This document shows, in pieces, positions 1 through 5,592 of a stretch of DNA of 9,106 nucleotides (position 1 is its first letter; each line of letters opens with the position of its first letter). The stretch comes from an uncultured Gammaproteobacteria bacterium (lineage in GTDB: Bacteria > Pseudomonadota > Gammaproteobacteria > SZUA-140). Below the pieces are notes generated by a model. It did not search any database, was not told the DNA's origin, and worked only from the letters and a program-made list of their open reading frames with translations. The DNA lies in the NCBI GenBank assembly GCA_945788675.1, contig CALZMY010000022.1, forward strand, positions 1 to 9,106. The letters run 5' to 3'. Both the position numbers and the translations under genes were made by a program.

Positions 1-716
1 CTCTCATCATCAATCAGCTTCGCCGCTTCCTCTTCACGCAGCACCTGAAAGGCCTCGTGAATGGGTAGACGCTGTTTCTTGGTGCGCTGATTTCCCATAT
101 TCTGGAACAGTCCCTGTAGCTGACTGCTCATATCTTCCATCCCCGGCGGCGCCATGATCTCAACCCCGACCGCCGCCATGCTCACCTCAATCTCAATCTC
201 TTTATCATCGAGATCACCTTCACGCAGTTTCTTGCGGAACTTCTGACGGGTCGCAGAACTCTCCTCGCTACGACTCACCGTACCGTCGGTACCTCGCGCA
301 GGTGGCAACAGGATATCGAGAATACGTTCTTCGGCCGCATCCTCGGCGCGATGCTTCATCTTCTTCATCTCATTTTCGCGCGTCAGCTTAATCGAGACTT
401 CGACCAGGTCACGGATAATCGATTCGACATCACGGCCGACATAACCCACCTCAGTAAACTTGGTCGCTTCGACCTTGATAAACGGCGCATTCGCAAGCTT
501 CGCCAGGCGACGCGCGATCTCGGTTTTACCCACACCGGTCGGGCCAATCATCAAAATATTTTTGGGAGTCACCTCATTGCGCAGCTCTTCACTACTGATC
601 TGTGCACGACGCCAGCGGTTACGCAGCGCAATGGCGACCGCACGCTTAGCATCATTCTGACCAATGATATGTTTATCCAGTTCCTGGACGATCTCTCTGG
701 GTGTCATTTCAGACAT
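1..716 (-). CDS. hslU: HslU, ATPase/unfoldase subunit of the HslVU protease (partial, N-terminal part)
   Basis: HslU (ClpY) is the AAA+ hexamer that unfolds substrates and feeds them to the HslV peptidase in the cytoplasm. I translated this strand by hand. The protein opens with MSEMTPREIV and follows the family closely for about 238 codons. The Walker A motif GPTGVGKT is at residues 58-65 and the pore-loop motif GYVG at 91-94. The stretch from about 110 on is the intermediate (I) domain, including the typical AFRKKLREG-like and EIMAPPGM segments (here RQKFRKKLREG). The reading frame is open to the left edge, so the rest of the I domain, Walker B and the C-terminal domain lie outside the window. 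The ATG at 716 is preceded by AGGA 11 nt upstream. hslV ends 44 bp upstream on the same strand, so the two form the usual hslVU operon. Identification is essentially certain. Confidence 0.97.
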   Translation of the reverse strand, partial: MSEMTPREIVQELDKHIIGQNDAKRAVAIALRNRWRRAQISSEELRNEVTPKNILMIGPTGVGKTEIARRLAKLANAPFIKVEATKFTEVGYVGRDVESIIRDLVEVSIKLTRENEMKKMKHRAEDAAEERILDILLPPARGTDGTVSRSEESSATRQKFRKKLREGDLDDKEIEIEVSMAAVGVEIMAPPGMEDMSSQLQGLFQNMGNQRTKKQRLPIHEAFQVLREEEAAKLIDDE

Positions 717-760
717 GTGTTTTCTGTTCCTAACTAATAAATGATGGCGCGCCTAATCAA

Positions 761-1303
761 CTAATCCGCGTCCAGCTCTTCAATGGTGAGGTTATTATTG
801 GTGAAGACACAGATATCTGATGCAATCTCCAACCCCTTTTCAACAATCGTACGGGCATCATGTTCGCTGTTTTCCAGCAGCGCACGCGCTGCCGCCTGTG
901 CAAATGGCCCACCGGAACCAATCGCCATCAGGCTATTTTCTGGTTCAATCACATCGCCATTACCGGTGATGATCAACGAGGTCTCCTTATCCGCCACCAC
1001 CAGCAGCGCCTCCAGACGACGCAACATACGGTCAGTACGCCAGTCCTTCGCCAGCTCCACCGCCGAACGGGTCAAATTACCGGAGTGCTTTTCCAGCTTC
1101 GCCTCAAAACGCTCAAACAGGGTAAAGGCATCGGCGGTACCCCCGGCAAAACCGGCAATCACACGGCCATCATAGAGACGGCGCACCTTGCGGGCATTGC
1201 CCTTCATCACCGTATTACCCATCGACACCTGGCCATCACCACCGACGACAACCTTGCCGTTGCGACGCACCGATAAAATAGTGGTTCCGCGAAATTGCTC
1301 CAA
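761..1303 (-). CDS. hslV: HslV, threonine peptidase subunit of the HslVU protease
   Basis: HslV (ClpQ) is the proteasome-like dodecameric peptidase that degrades proteins unfolded by HslU. The product is 180 aa (E. coli 176). A six-residue propeptide, MEQFRG, precedes the catalytic N-terminal threonine pair T7-T8. With T7 as mature Thr1, D23 and K39 fall on the conserved Asp17 and Lys33 of the active site. Later blocks include the GGTADAFTLFERFE segment and the GSGGPFAQAAARAL segment near the C-terminus. The start codon is TTG at 1303: an in-frame TGA lies 27 nt upstream, no ATG or GTG lies between, and a CAGGAG Shine-Dalgarno sits 9 nt before the TTG. A nearby ATG belongs to a different frame. 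hslU follows 44 bp downstream. A leader of about 55 nt with a stem-loop precedes the gene. Family knowledge fixes the function; the TTG start is read directly from the sequence. Confidence 0.97.
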   Translation of the reverse strand: MEQFRGTTILSVRRNGKVVVGGDGQVSMGNTVMKGNARKVRRLYDGRVIAGFAGGTADAFTLFERFEAKLEKHSGNLTRSAVELAKDWRTDRMLRRLEALLVVADKETSLIITGNGDVIEPENSLMAIGSGGPFAQAAARALLENSEHDARTIVEKGLEIASDICVFTNNNLTIEELDAD

Positions 1304-1312
1304 AACTAACGA

Positions 1313-1318
1313 CTCCTG
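1313..1318 (-). promoter_or_regulatory. Shine-Dalgarno site that fixes the TTG start of hslV
   Basis: CAGGAG on the minus strand, 9 nt before the TTG at 1303. It is the only good ribosome binding site near the start of hslV. With the in-frame TGA just upstream, it makes TTG the only plausible initiation codon. Confidence 0.75.
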
Positions 1319-1327
1319 AAAATAACA

Positions 1328-1350
1328 TCACCCGCAACCCGCTGCGGTGA
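1328..1350 (-). promoter_or_regulatory. Stem-loop in the 5' leader of hslVU mRNA
   Basis: On the minus-strand transcript, TCACCGCA and TGCGGGTGA pair as an 8-bp stem with a single bulged G and a 6-nt loop. The hairpin starts about 10 nt after the predicted transcription start and ends about 10 nt before the CAGGAG ribosome binding site. E. coli hslVU is known to carry an inverted repeat in its 5' leader that affects expression and mRNA stability. The position here suggests the same role, but that is inference. Confidence 0.5.
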
Positions 1351-1365
1351 AAAATTGAACCTGAG

Positions 1366-1371
1366 ATTGTA
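1366..1371 (-). promoter_or_regulatory. Candidate -10 element of an hslVU promoter
   Basis: TACAAT on the minus strand matches the sigma-70 -10 consensus at 5 of 6 positions. It would start transcription near 1359 and give a leader of about 55 nt. The -35 region is poor (TTCTCG at 17-bp spacing). I could not find a sigma-32 pair (TTGAAA with CCCCAT-like -10), although hslVU is a classic sigma-32 target. The call rests on the -10 alone. Confidence 0.3.
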
Positions 1372-1430
1372 CACCATCCCCCAGCTACCGAGAAAACAGG
1401 AAAAACGACGAAACACCCGGCAATCACCCT

Positions 1431-1501
1431 CCCATTTAAAGGGTCGCAATTATTGCTACTTCCCTCTTGGAAAAAGGGGGATTGAGAGGGATTTAGATGG
1501 G
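1431..1501. repeat. Degenerate palindromic intergenic repeat between rpoH and hslV
   Basis: The 309-bp gap between hslV and the rpoH terminator holds no convincing gene. Inside it, CCCATTTAAA (1431-1440) and TTTAGATGGG (1492-1501) form inverted ends matching at 9 of 10 positions. Between them lie a perfect 5-bp palindrome, GCAAT-T-ATTGC (1446-1456), and an imperfect 8-bp hairpin, TCCCTCTT paired with AAGGGGGA (1461-1468 with 1474-1481). The wording (CCCTCTTGGAAAAAGGGGGATT, split here by the loop) resembles dispersed intergenic repeats seen in many proteobacteria. It could be a decayed miniature inverted-repeat element. The family cannot be named from one copy. Confidence 0.4.
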
Positions 1502-1562
1502 TTGCGGAAAAATCGTCGGCTTAACACTGTACCCAGCTATCAAATCTCCCACAACCCTTTAT

Positions 1563-1583
1563 GCCCATATCTGGGCGCTTTTT
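1563..1583 (+). terminator. Weak terminator-like hairpin on the plus strand
   Basis: GCCCA-TATC-TGGGC forms a 5-bp stem with a 4-nt loop and is followed after two bases by five T residues on the plus strand. The stem is short, and no plus-strand gene upstream would need it, so it may be chance or part of the neighbouring repeat-rich sequence. Confidence 0.25.
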
Positions 1584-1612
1584 GCTAAAGAGGGGAGCTA
1601 CTATTTATACAT

Positions 1613-1649
1613 AAAAAAACATCCAGCTGCCGAGGGGCAGACTGGATGT
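1613..1649 (-). terminator. Rho-independent terminator of rpoH
   Basis: On the minus strand, 38 nt after the rpoH stop codon, ACATCCAG and CTGGATGT pair as the outer stem, and CTGCC with GGCAG as the inner stem. The two are joined by one bulged base and closed by a 4-nt loop. Seven T residues follow. This is a strong intrinsic terminator and separates rpoH transcription from hslVU. Confidence 0.9.
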
Positions 1650-1687
1650 CTATATTCCACTATTAACGTCTAAACTTATTTTTTCAG

Positions 1688-2560
1688 TTAAGCCTGCATC
1701 GCGCCCTTCAATTTCTTAAGCGCATTGCTTTCCAACTGACGAATACGCTCGGCTGAAACCTGATACTGATCGGCAAGTTCATGCAACGTTTTCTTTTCAT
1801 CTGCGAGCCAGCGCTGTGCGAGGATGTCACGACTACGATCATCAAGATCTGCCATCGCCTGATGCAGACGTGCATTGTTGTGTGCTTCCCAGTCGCTCTC
1901 TTCGAGCTGCACGGTGGGATCCATACTGCTATCTTGCAAATAGGATGCTGGCGCAAAATGACGCTCGCTATCGTCATCACTATCGGCAGCAGGGTCGAAT
2001 GAGGCATCATGCCCACTCATGCGTGCTTCCATCTCCATCACCTCCTGAGGTTTTACCCCGAGGTCATGAGCAACCGCATTCACTTCTTCCTGATTAAACC
2101 AGGCAAGACGCTTTTTGCTGCCACGTAATTTGAAAAAGAGTTTGCGCTGCGCCTTGGTGGTCGCCACTTTTACGATACGCCAGTTACGCAACACATATTC
2201 GTGGATCTCGGCACGTATCCAGTAGACAGCAAATGACACCAGACGGACGTTCATTTCGGGATCGAAACGTTTTACCGCTTTCATCAAACCGACGTTACCT
2301 TCCTGAATCAGATCAGCCTGTGGCAGACCGTAGCCACTGTAACTACGCGCGATGTGCGCCACAAAACGCAGATGAGACATCACCAGCTCGCGCGCAGCAT
2401 CAAGATCTTCATGATCGCGATAACGCCGCGCCAGTTGTCGCTCTTCTTCAGCACACATCACTGGGATCTCGCTGATCCCCTGCTGATAGCTTTCAATACT
2501 GCCTGTCGGAACGATGTGTCCCTCAGGTGTCGCCAGCTCTAATTCATAACCTTTAGTCAT
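1688..2560 (-). CDS. rpoH: RpoH, heat-shock sigma factor (sigma 32)
   Basis: RpoH directs RNA polymerase to heat-shock promoters (chaperones, proteases including HslVU). The product is about 290 aa, against 284 in E. coli. Region 2 is intact: DLIQEGNVGLMKAVKRFD at about 83-100, then the -10 recognition helix with SFAVYWIRAEIHEYVLRNW. The diagnostic RpoH box QRKLFFKLR is at 138-146. The C-terminal region 4.2 helix-turn-helix (TLHELADQYQVSAERIRQLE) recognises the -35 element. Two starts are adjacent, GTG at 2563 and ATG at 2560. I chose the ATG; AGGA lies 9 nt before it (6 nt before the GTG). The gene lies 133 bp downstream of ftsX on the same strand, as in E. coli. Unlike E. coli, it has a perfect CIRCE operator over a sigma-E-type promoter and is followed by hslVU. 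Identification is certain. Confidence 0.98.
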   Translation of the reverse strand: MTKGYELELATPEGHIVPTGSIESYQQGISEIPVMCAEEERQLARRYRDHEDLDAARELVMSHLRFVAHIARSYSGYGLPQADLIQEGNVGLMKAVKRFDPEMNVRLVSFAVYWIRAEIHEYVLRNWRIVKVATTKAQRKLFFKLRGSKKRLAWFNQEEVNAVAHDLGVKPQEVMEMEARMSGHDASFDPAADSDDDSERHFAPASYLQDSSMDPTVQLEESDWEAHNNARLHQAMADLDDRSRDILAQRWLADEKKTLHELADQYQVSAERIRQLESNALKKLKGAMQA

Positions 2561-2580
2561 CACTTAATGTCCTCTCAATT

Positions 2581-2602
2581 AAGATAGCACTGTGCCTATC
2601 TT
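2581..2602 (-). promoter_or_regulatory. Hairpin in the rpoH 5' leader next to the ribosome binding site
   Basis: AAGATAG and CTATCTT form a perfect 7-bp inverted repeat with an 8-nt loop. It ends 4 nt before the GAGAGGA ribosome binding site (2570-2576) in the rpoH leader. It could affect translation or act as extra operator sequence: the same stretch holds CAGTGCTAT (2584-2592), a 7 of 9 match to the CIRCE half-site GAGTGCTAA. Thermosensing by rpoH mRNA structure is known in E. coli but uses other sequences. The role here is inference. Confidence 0.45.
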
Positions 2603-2627
2603 AGCACTCCAATAGTCAGAGTGCTAA
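2601..2627. promoter_or_regulatory. Perfect CIRCE operator (HrcA binding site) upstream of rpoH
   Basis: TTAGCACTC (2601-2609), a 9-nt spacer, and GAGTGCTAA (2619-2627) match the CIRCE consensus at all 18 arm positions with the canonical N9 spacer. CIRCE is the binding site of the HrcA repressor, usually found before groESL and dnaK operons. Here it precedes rpoH, covering the -10 element and predicted start site of a sigma-E-type promoter, which is the typical place for a repressor. hrcA itself is not in the window. Chance occurrence of a perfect 18-base match at this spot is very unlikely. Confidence 0.93.
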
Positions 2628-2644
2628 TTTCCGAGGAAGTTCCC
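2616..2644 (-). promoter_or_regulatory. Sigma-E (RpoE) type promoter of rpoH
   Basis: On the minus strand GGGAACTT (2644-2637) is followed after 16 nt by TCTGA (2620-2616). This matches the sigma-E consensus (GGAACTT, 15-16 nt, TC-rich -10). It has the same core hexamer, spacing and -10 as the known sigma-E promoter P3 of E. coli rpoH. Transcription would start near 2609, leaving a leader of about 49 nt. The -10 element lies within the CIRCE operator. No good sigma-70 promoter was evident further upstream, though read-through from ftsX is possible. Confidence 0.8.
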
Positions 2645-2693
2645 AGGGGCGATAAAAAGGTGAATACAGCAATAAAAATCAACAACTTATAGA

Positions 2694-3734
2694 TCAAGTC
2701 GGTTCGATATCACGCAAATGACGCCCTACTGCAAGCGATGCACCTAGCAGACCTAGCAGACCTCCCACCGCGACGACGACCAACACCGCCAGCGGCTCCA
2801 GCGAGCCAAGCGAAAAATTACTGTTGTAGAGCAACGAGAGTCGCTGCACCGGCCCATGCAGAAGCCATAGCGAGAGGGTCACTAACAACCACGCCATTAC
2901 CGCCCCCAGCACCCCATGCCACAGGCCGCTATATAAAAAAGGGCGCTGAATGAAGGCGTCTGTGGCACCAATCAACTTCTGCACCTCAATCTCATCGCGG
3001 CGATTCTGAATCGCGAGGCGAATAGTATTGCCAACAATCAGCAATACCGCCAACGCCAGCAACACTGCCAGCACCAGCACGCCGCGCTCCCCAATCGCCA
3101 TGATCGCGTAGAGGCGTTTCAGCCACTCCATATCGAGCTGTGCCATCTCGACCGCAGGCAGATTGCGTAACTCATGCAGCAGCGGCTCCACCATTAAAGG
3201 CTCGCTCGCGGCCCTGGTTGGCCTTATCAGGAGCACGTTGGGCAGCGGATTTTCATCGAGCACATCGAGCGCCTCGCCAAAACCGGAATATTGACGAAAC
3301 TCGCCCAGCGCCTGCTGCGGCGTCACATGTACGACCTCCTCTATCGTTGACATTGCACTGAGCTGCTCGACCAGGCGACTCGCCGCCGCATCCTCAATCC
3401 CCTGATTTAAAAAGAGTGAAATCTGCACCGCATCGTCCCACCCAGCACTAACGCCCTGCACATTTTTCAACGCCACATGCAGCCCGGCGGGCAACGCCAG
3501 GGCAATGCCGATTACCGCGATCGTCATCATGCTGGAAAGCGGATTGCGGCTAACCCGCCCTAGACTCAGAAAGAGCGCCTGAAAATGCCCTTTCAGGTAA
3601 CCACGCAAGCGCCCCTTAAGGCGTGGTCGACGAATCGAACCGTGCGCAGGTGATGCATCACCGGCCGACAACGGTGTCGTGGAAGGCCGCATTGCGGCAC
3701 CACGCGGAGAGCGACGCGTCGCCTGACGTGCCAT
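2694..3734 (-). CDS. ftsX: FtsX, membrane subunit of the FtsEX cell-division complex
   Basis: FtsX is the inner-membrane partner of the FtsE ATPase at the division septum. In E. coli the complex controls septal peptidoglycan hydrolysis through the activator EnvC. The product is 346 aa (E. coli 352). It has an Arg/Pro-rich cytoplasmic N-terminus (1-65), a first membrane segment at about 69-89, a periplasmic domain from about 90 to 215, and three further membrane segments at about 218-238, 270-293 and 314-337. The conserved cytoplasmic stretch NRRDEIEVQKLIGAT at about 244-258 lies between segments 2 and 3, as in the family, and is where FtsE is expected to contact. The start ATG at 3734 overlaps the ftsE stop as TAATG, indicating translational coupling and supporting this start over the internal Met15. 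The gene ends 133 bp before rpoH with no terminator visible between, so some read-through into rpoH is possible. Confidence 0.96.
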   Translation of the reverse strand: MARQATRRSPRGAAMRPSTTPLSAGDASPAHGSIRRPRLKGRLRGYLKGHFQALFLSLGRVSRNPLSSMMTIAVIGIALALPAGLHVALKNVQGVSAGWDDAVQISLFLNQGIEDAAASRLVEQLSAMSTIEEVVHVTPQQALGEFRQYSGFGEALDVLDENPLPNVLLIRPTRAASEPLMVEPLLHELRNLPAVEMAQLDMEWLKRLYAIMAIGERGVLVLAVLLALAVLLIVGNTIRLAIQNRRDEIEVQKLIGATDAFIQRPFLYSGLWHGVLGAVMAWLLVTLSLWLLHGPVQRLSLLYNSNFSLGSLEPLAVLVVVAVGGLLGLLGASLAVGRHLRDIEPT

Positions 3735-4423
3735 TACTGCTGCACCTCACCCGGCGCGTCCGCACTGTCGCCATCGAGCAGCCGTCCCTTTTCCAGCACC
3801 AGAACACGCTTGCCCATGCGACTGATCAAATCGATATCATGGCTGGCGATCAACACCGTCACCCCGACCTGATTGAACTCGGCAAAGAGATTCATGATTT
3901 CGGCAGAGAGCGCTGGGTCGAGGTTACCGGTCGGCTCATCCGCCACCAGTAGCGGTGGCTTGTTGACCACTGCACGCGCAATCCCGACACGCTGCTGCTC
4001 ACCACCAGAGAGTGACAACGGCAGCATACGCTCTTTATCAAGCAGCCCCACTTTGTCGAGCGAGGCACGCACGCGGCGCTGGATATCACGATGTGGCTGC
4101 CCGGCAATCACCAGTGGCAGCGCAACGTTATCAAACACGGTGCGGTCGTTAAGTAGTTTGTGATTCTGAAAGATGATGCCGATGTCACGACGCACATAGG
4201 GAATATGACGTCGCCCCAGTTTAGAAAAATTCTTGCCGTTGATGATCACCTGACCATAGCTGGCACGCTCGATCAACCCGATCAACTTCAGCATCGTGCT
4301 CTTACCCGCGCCAGAATGACCGGTGAGAAAGGCCATCTTGCCCGCATCCAGCTGCAGGTTGATCCCACTCAGCGCCTCGCCACCTTCGGCGTAACGCTTA
4401 CCGACATTCTCAAAATGGATCAT
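3734..4423 (-). CDS. ftsE: FtsE, ATPase subunit of the FtsEX cell-division complex
   Basis: FtsE is the cytoplasmic ABC-type ATPase that drives FtsX at the divisome. The product is 229 aa, close to E. coli (222). All ABC motifs are intact: Walker A GHSGAGKST at 35-43, Q-loop Q86, signature LSGGEQQR at 138-145, Walker B with catalytic Glu in LLVADEPTGNLD at 158-169, and the switch histidine H195. The sequence around the Q-loop (IGIIFQNHKLL) is typical of FtsE. The gene starts at ATG 4423 with CAGGAG 12 nt upstream, lies 39 bp after ftsY, and overlaps ftsX by one base (TAATG). The three genes form the conserved ftsYEX operon. Confidence 0.97.
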   Translation of the reverse strand: MIHFENVGKRYAEGGEALSGINLQLDAGKMAFLTGHSGAGKSTMLKLIGLIERASYGQVIINGKNFSKLGRRHIPYVRRDIGIIFQNHKLLNDRTVFDNVALPLVIAGQPHRDIQRRVRASLDKVGLLDKERMLPLSLSGGEQQRVGIARAVVNKPPLLVADEPTGNLDPALSAEIMNLFAEFNQVGVTVLIASHDIDLISRMGKRVLVLEKGRLLDGDSADAPGEVQQ

Positions 4424-4462
4424 GCGCGCTCACTTCACTCCTGTCAGCTTCCGAATACGGGA

Positions 4463-5455
4463 TTATTGCGCACTCTCTTCATCGAACAACGCATCGACAA
4501 ACTCCTCGGCATCAAAGACGCGTAGATCTTCGATTCCTTCGCCCACGCCAATAAAACGAATCGGCACACTGAGTTTGTTGGCAATCGCAAACAACACGCC
4601 ACCTTTGGCCGTACCGTCGAGTTTGGTCAGTGTCAAACCGGTTAACCCCACGGCTTCATTGAACTGCTCGGCCTGGGTGATCGCATTTTGTCCAGTGCCA
4701 GCATCGACTACCAGCATCACCTCATGCGGCGCACTCTCATCGTGACGTGACAACACACGTCGGATCTTCTTCAGCTCTTCCATCAGGTTGGTTTGAGTGT
4801 GCAGACGACCCGCCGTGTCGACGATCAGAATATCCATCCCTTTAGCGCGCGCAGAATCCATCGCATCGAAGATCACCGAGGCGGGGTCAGAGGCACGGGG
4901 TTGTGCCACAACTGCAATCTGATTGCGCTCACCCCACACCTGTAACTGCTCGACCGCGGCGGCGCGGAAGGTATCGCCTGCGGCCAGCATCACCGATTTT
5001 CCCTCGGCCTGAAATTTCTTCGCCAGCTTGCCGATGGTGGTGGTCTTTCCGACGCCGTTGATGCCAACCATCAGGATCACATAGGGCTGTTTTTCGCCAT
5101 CGCACACTAACGGCTCACTAGCCGGCGCCAGAATTTTTAACATATCCTCACGCAGCGCACCATAGAGCGCCCCGCTATCCCCCAGCTGTTTACGCGACAC
5201 CCGCTCAGTGAGATCAGCGATAATCTGCTGCGTCGCGTCGACACCGACATCGGCGGTCAATAACATCATTTCCAGCTCTTCAAGCACCTCGTCATCGATC
5301 TCTTTGCGTCCCAGCATCAGATTGCCAAGACCACCAACAAGACTGCTACGAGTGCGCGTTAAGCGGTCACGCAGACGGCCGAACATCCCTGGCGACTGAG
5401 GCTTCACCTGAGTATCAGGTGAGCCTTTTTCCTTCTTTTTTCCGAATCCAAACAT
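4463..5455 (-). CDS. ftsY: FtsY, signal recognition particle receptor GTPase
   Basis: FtsY is the membrane-associated SRP receptor that delivers ribosomes making inner-membrane proteins to the Sec translocon. The product is 330 aa. The helical N domain (about 30-110) and the GTPase G domain (about 120-330) are complete: P-loop GINGVGKT at 131-138, insertion-box motif DTFRAAA at 161-167, DTAGR at 213-217, TKLDG at 277-281 and a closing GVGEGIEDL. The N-terminus is short, with Lys-rich residues 6-10 and a basic amphipathic stretch at about 24-38 likely to touch the membrane. The long acidic A domain that makes E. coli FtsY 497 aa is absent, a common variation. The ATG at 5455 has no strong Shine-Dalgarno. 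This is the first gene of the ftsYEX operon and is divergent from the M16 gene pair. Confidence 0.97.
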   Translation of the reverse strand: MFGFGKKKEKGSPDTQVKPQSPGMFGRLRDRLTRTRSSLVGGLGNLMLGRKEIDDEVLEELEMMLLTADVGVDATQQIIADLTERVSRKQLGDSGALYGALREDMLKILAPASEPLVCDGEKQPYVILMVGINGVGKTTTIGKLAKKFQAEGKSVMLAAGDTFRAAAVEQLQVWGERNQIAVVAQPRASDPASVIFDAMDSARAKGMDILIVDTAGRLHTQTNLMEELKKIRRVLSRHDESAPHEVMLVVDAGTGQNAITQAEQFNEAVGLTGLTLTKLDGTAKGGVLFAIANKLSVPIRFIGVGEGIEDLRVFDAEEFVDALFDEESAQ

Positions 5456-5592
5456 AAATCAAAATCTTACAATAATTATCGGGTTGAATTTTGGCCTATC
5501 GAACACATTACAAAGGCCGACAGTTTCGTTATGCTAATCCTACCATTAATAGCAGGCACTGTATGGGCATTAACCAACACGAGGAACCTAAT
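5456..5592. promoter_or_regulatory. Divergent intergenic region between ftsY and the M16 gene pair
   Basis: This 137-bp gap must hold the promoters of both divergent operons. On the minus strand GATAAT (5475-5480) is a 5 of 6 match to a -10 element for ftsY, about 20 bp before its start codon, with a weak -35. On the plus strand TATGCT (5530-5535) is a possible -10 for the M16 genes, with a poor -35. I see no operator, terminator or small gene. GAGGAA at 5581-5586 is the ribosome binding site of the first M16 gene. Confidence 0.4.

Noticed and set aside
351..737. Plus-strand open frame of 128 codons opposite hslU
   Set aside because: It is antisense to the well-conserved hslU reading frame and has no recognisable domain.
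1355..1588. Plus-strand open frame of 77 codons in the rpoH-hslV gap
   Set aside because: It runs through the palindromic repeat, has low-complexity basic composition, no ribosome binding site and no family resemblance.
1304..1612. Sigma-32 promoter expected before hslV
   Set aside because: No TTGAAA-like -35 with a CCCCAT-like -10 at 13-15 bp was found on the minus strand, so none is claimed.
5493..5518. GGCCT/AGGCC inverted repeat in the ftsY-M16 gap
   Set aside because: Only 5 bp per arm with a 16-nt spacer, which is expected by chance.
5491..5592. N-terminal extension of the first M16 gene from TTG 5491
   Set aside because: The extension has no ribosome binding site and would bury the signal peptide; ATG 5593 has GAGGAA at ideal spacing.
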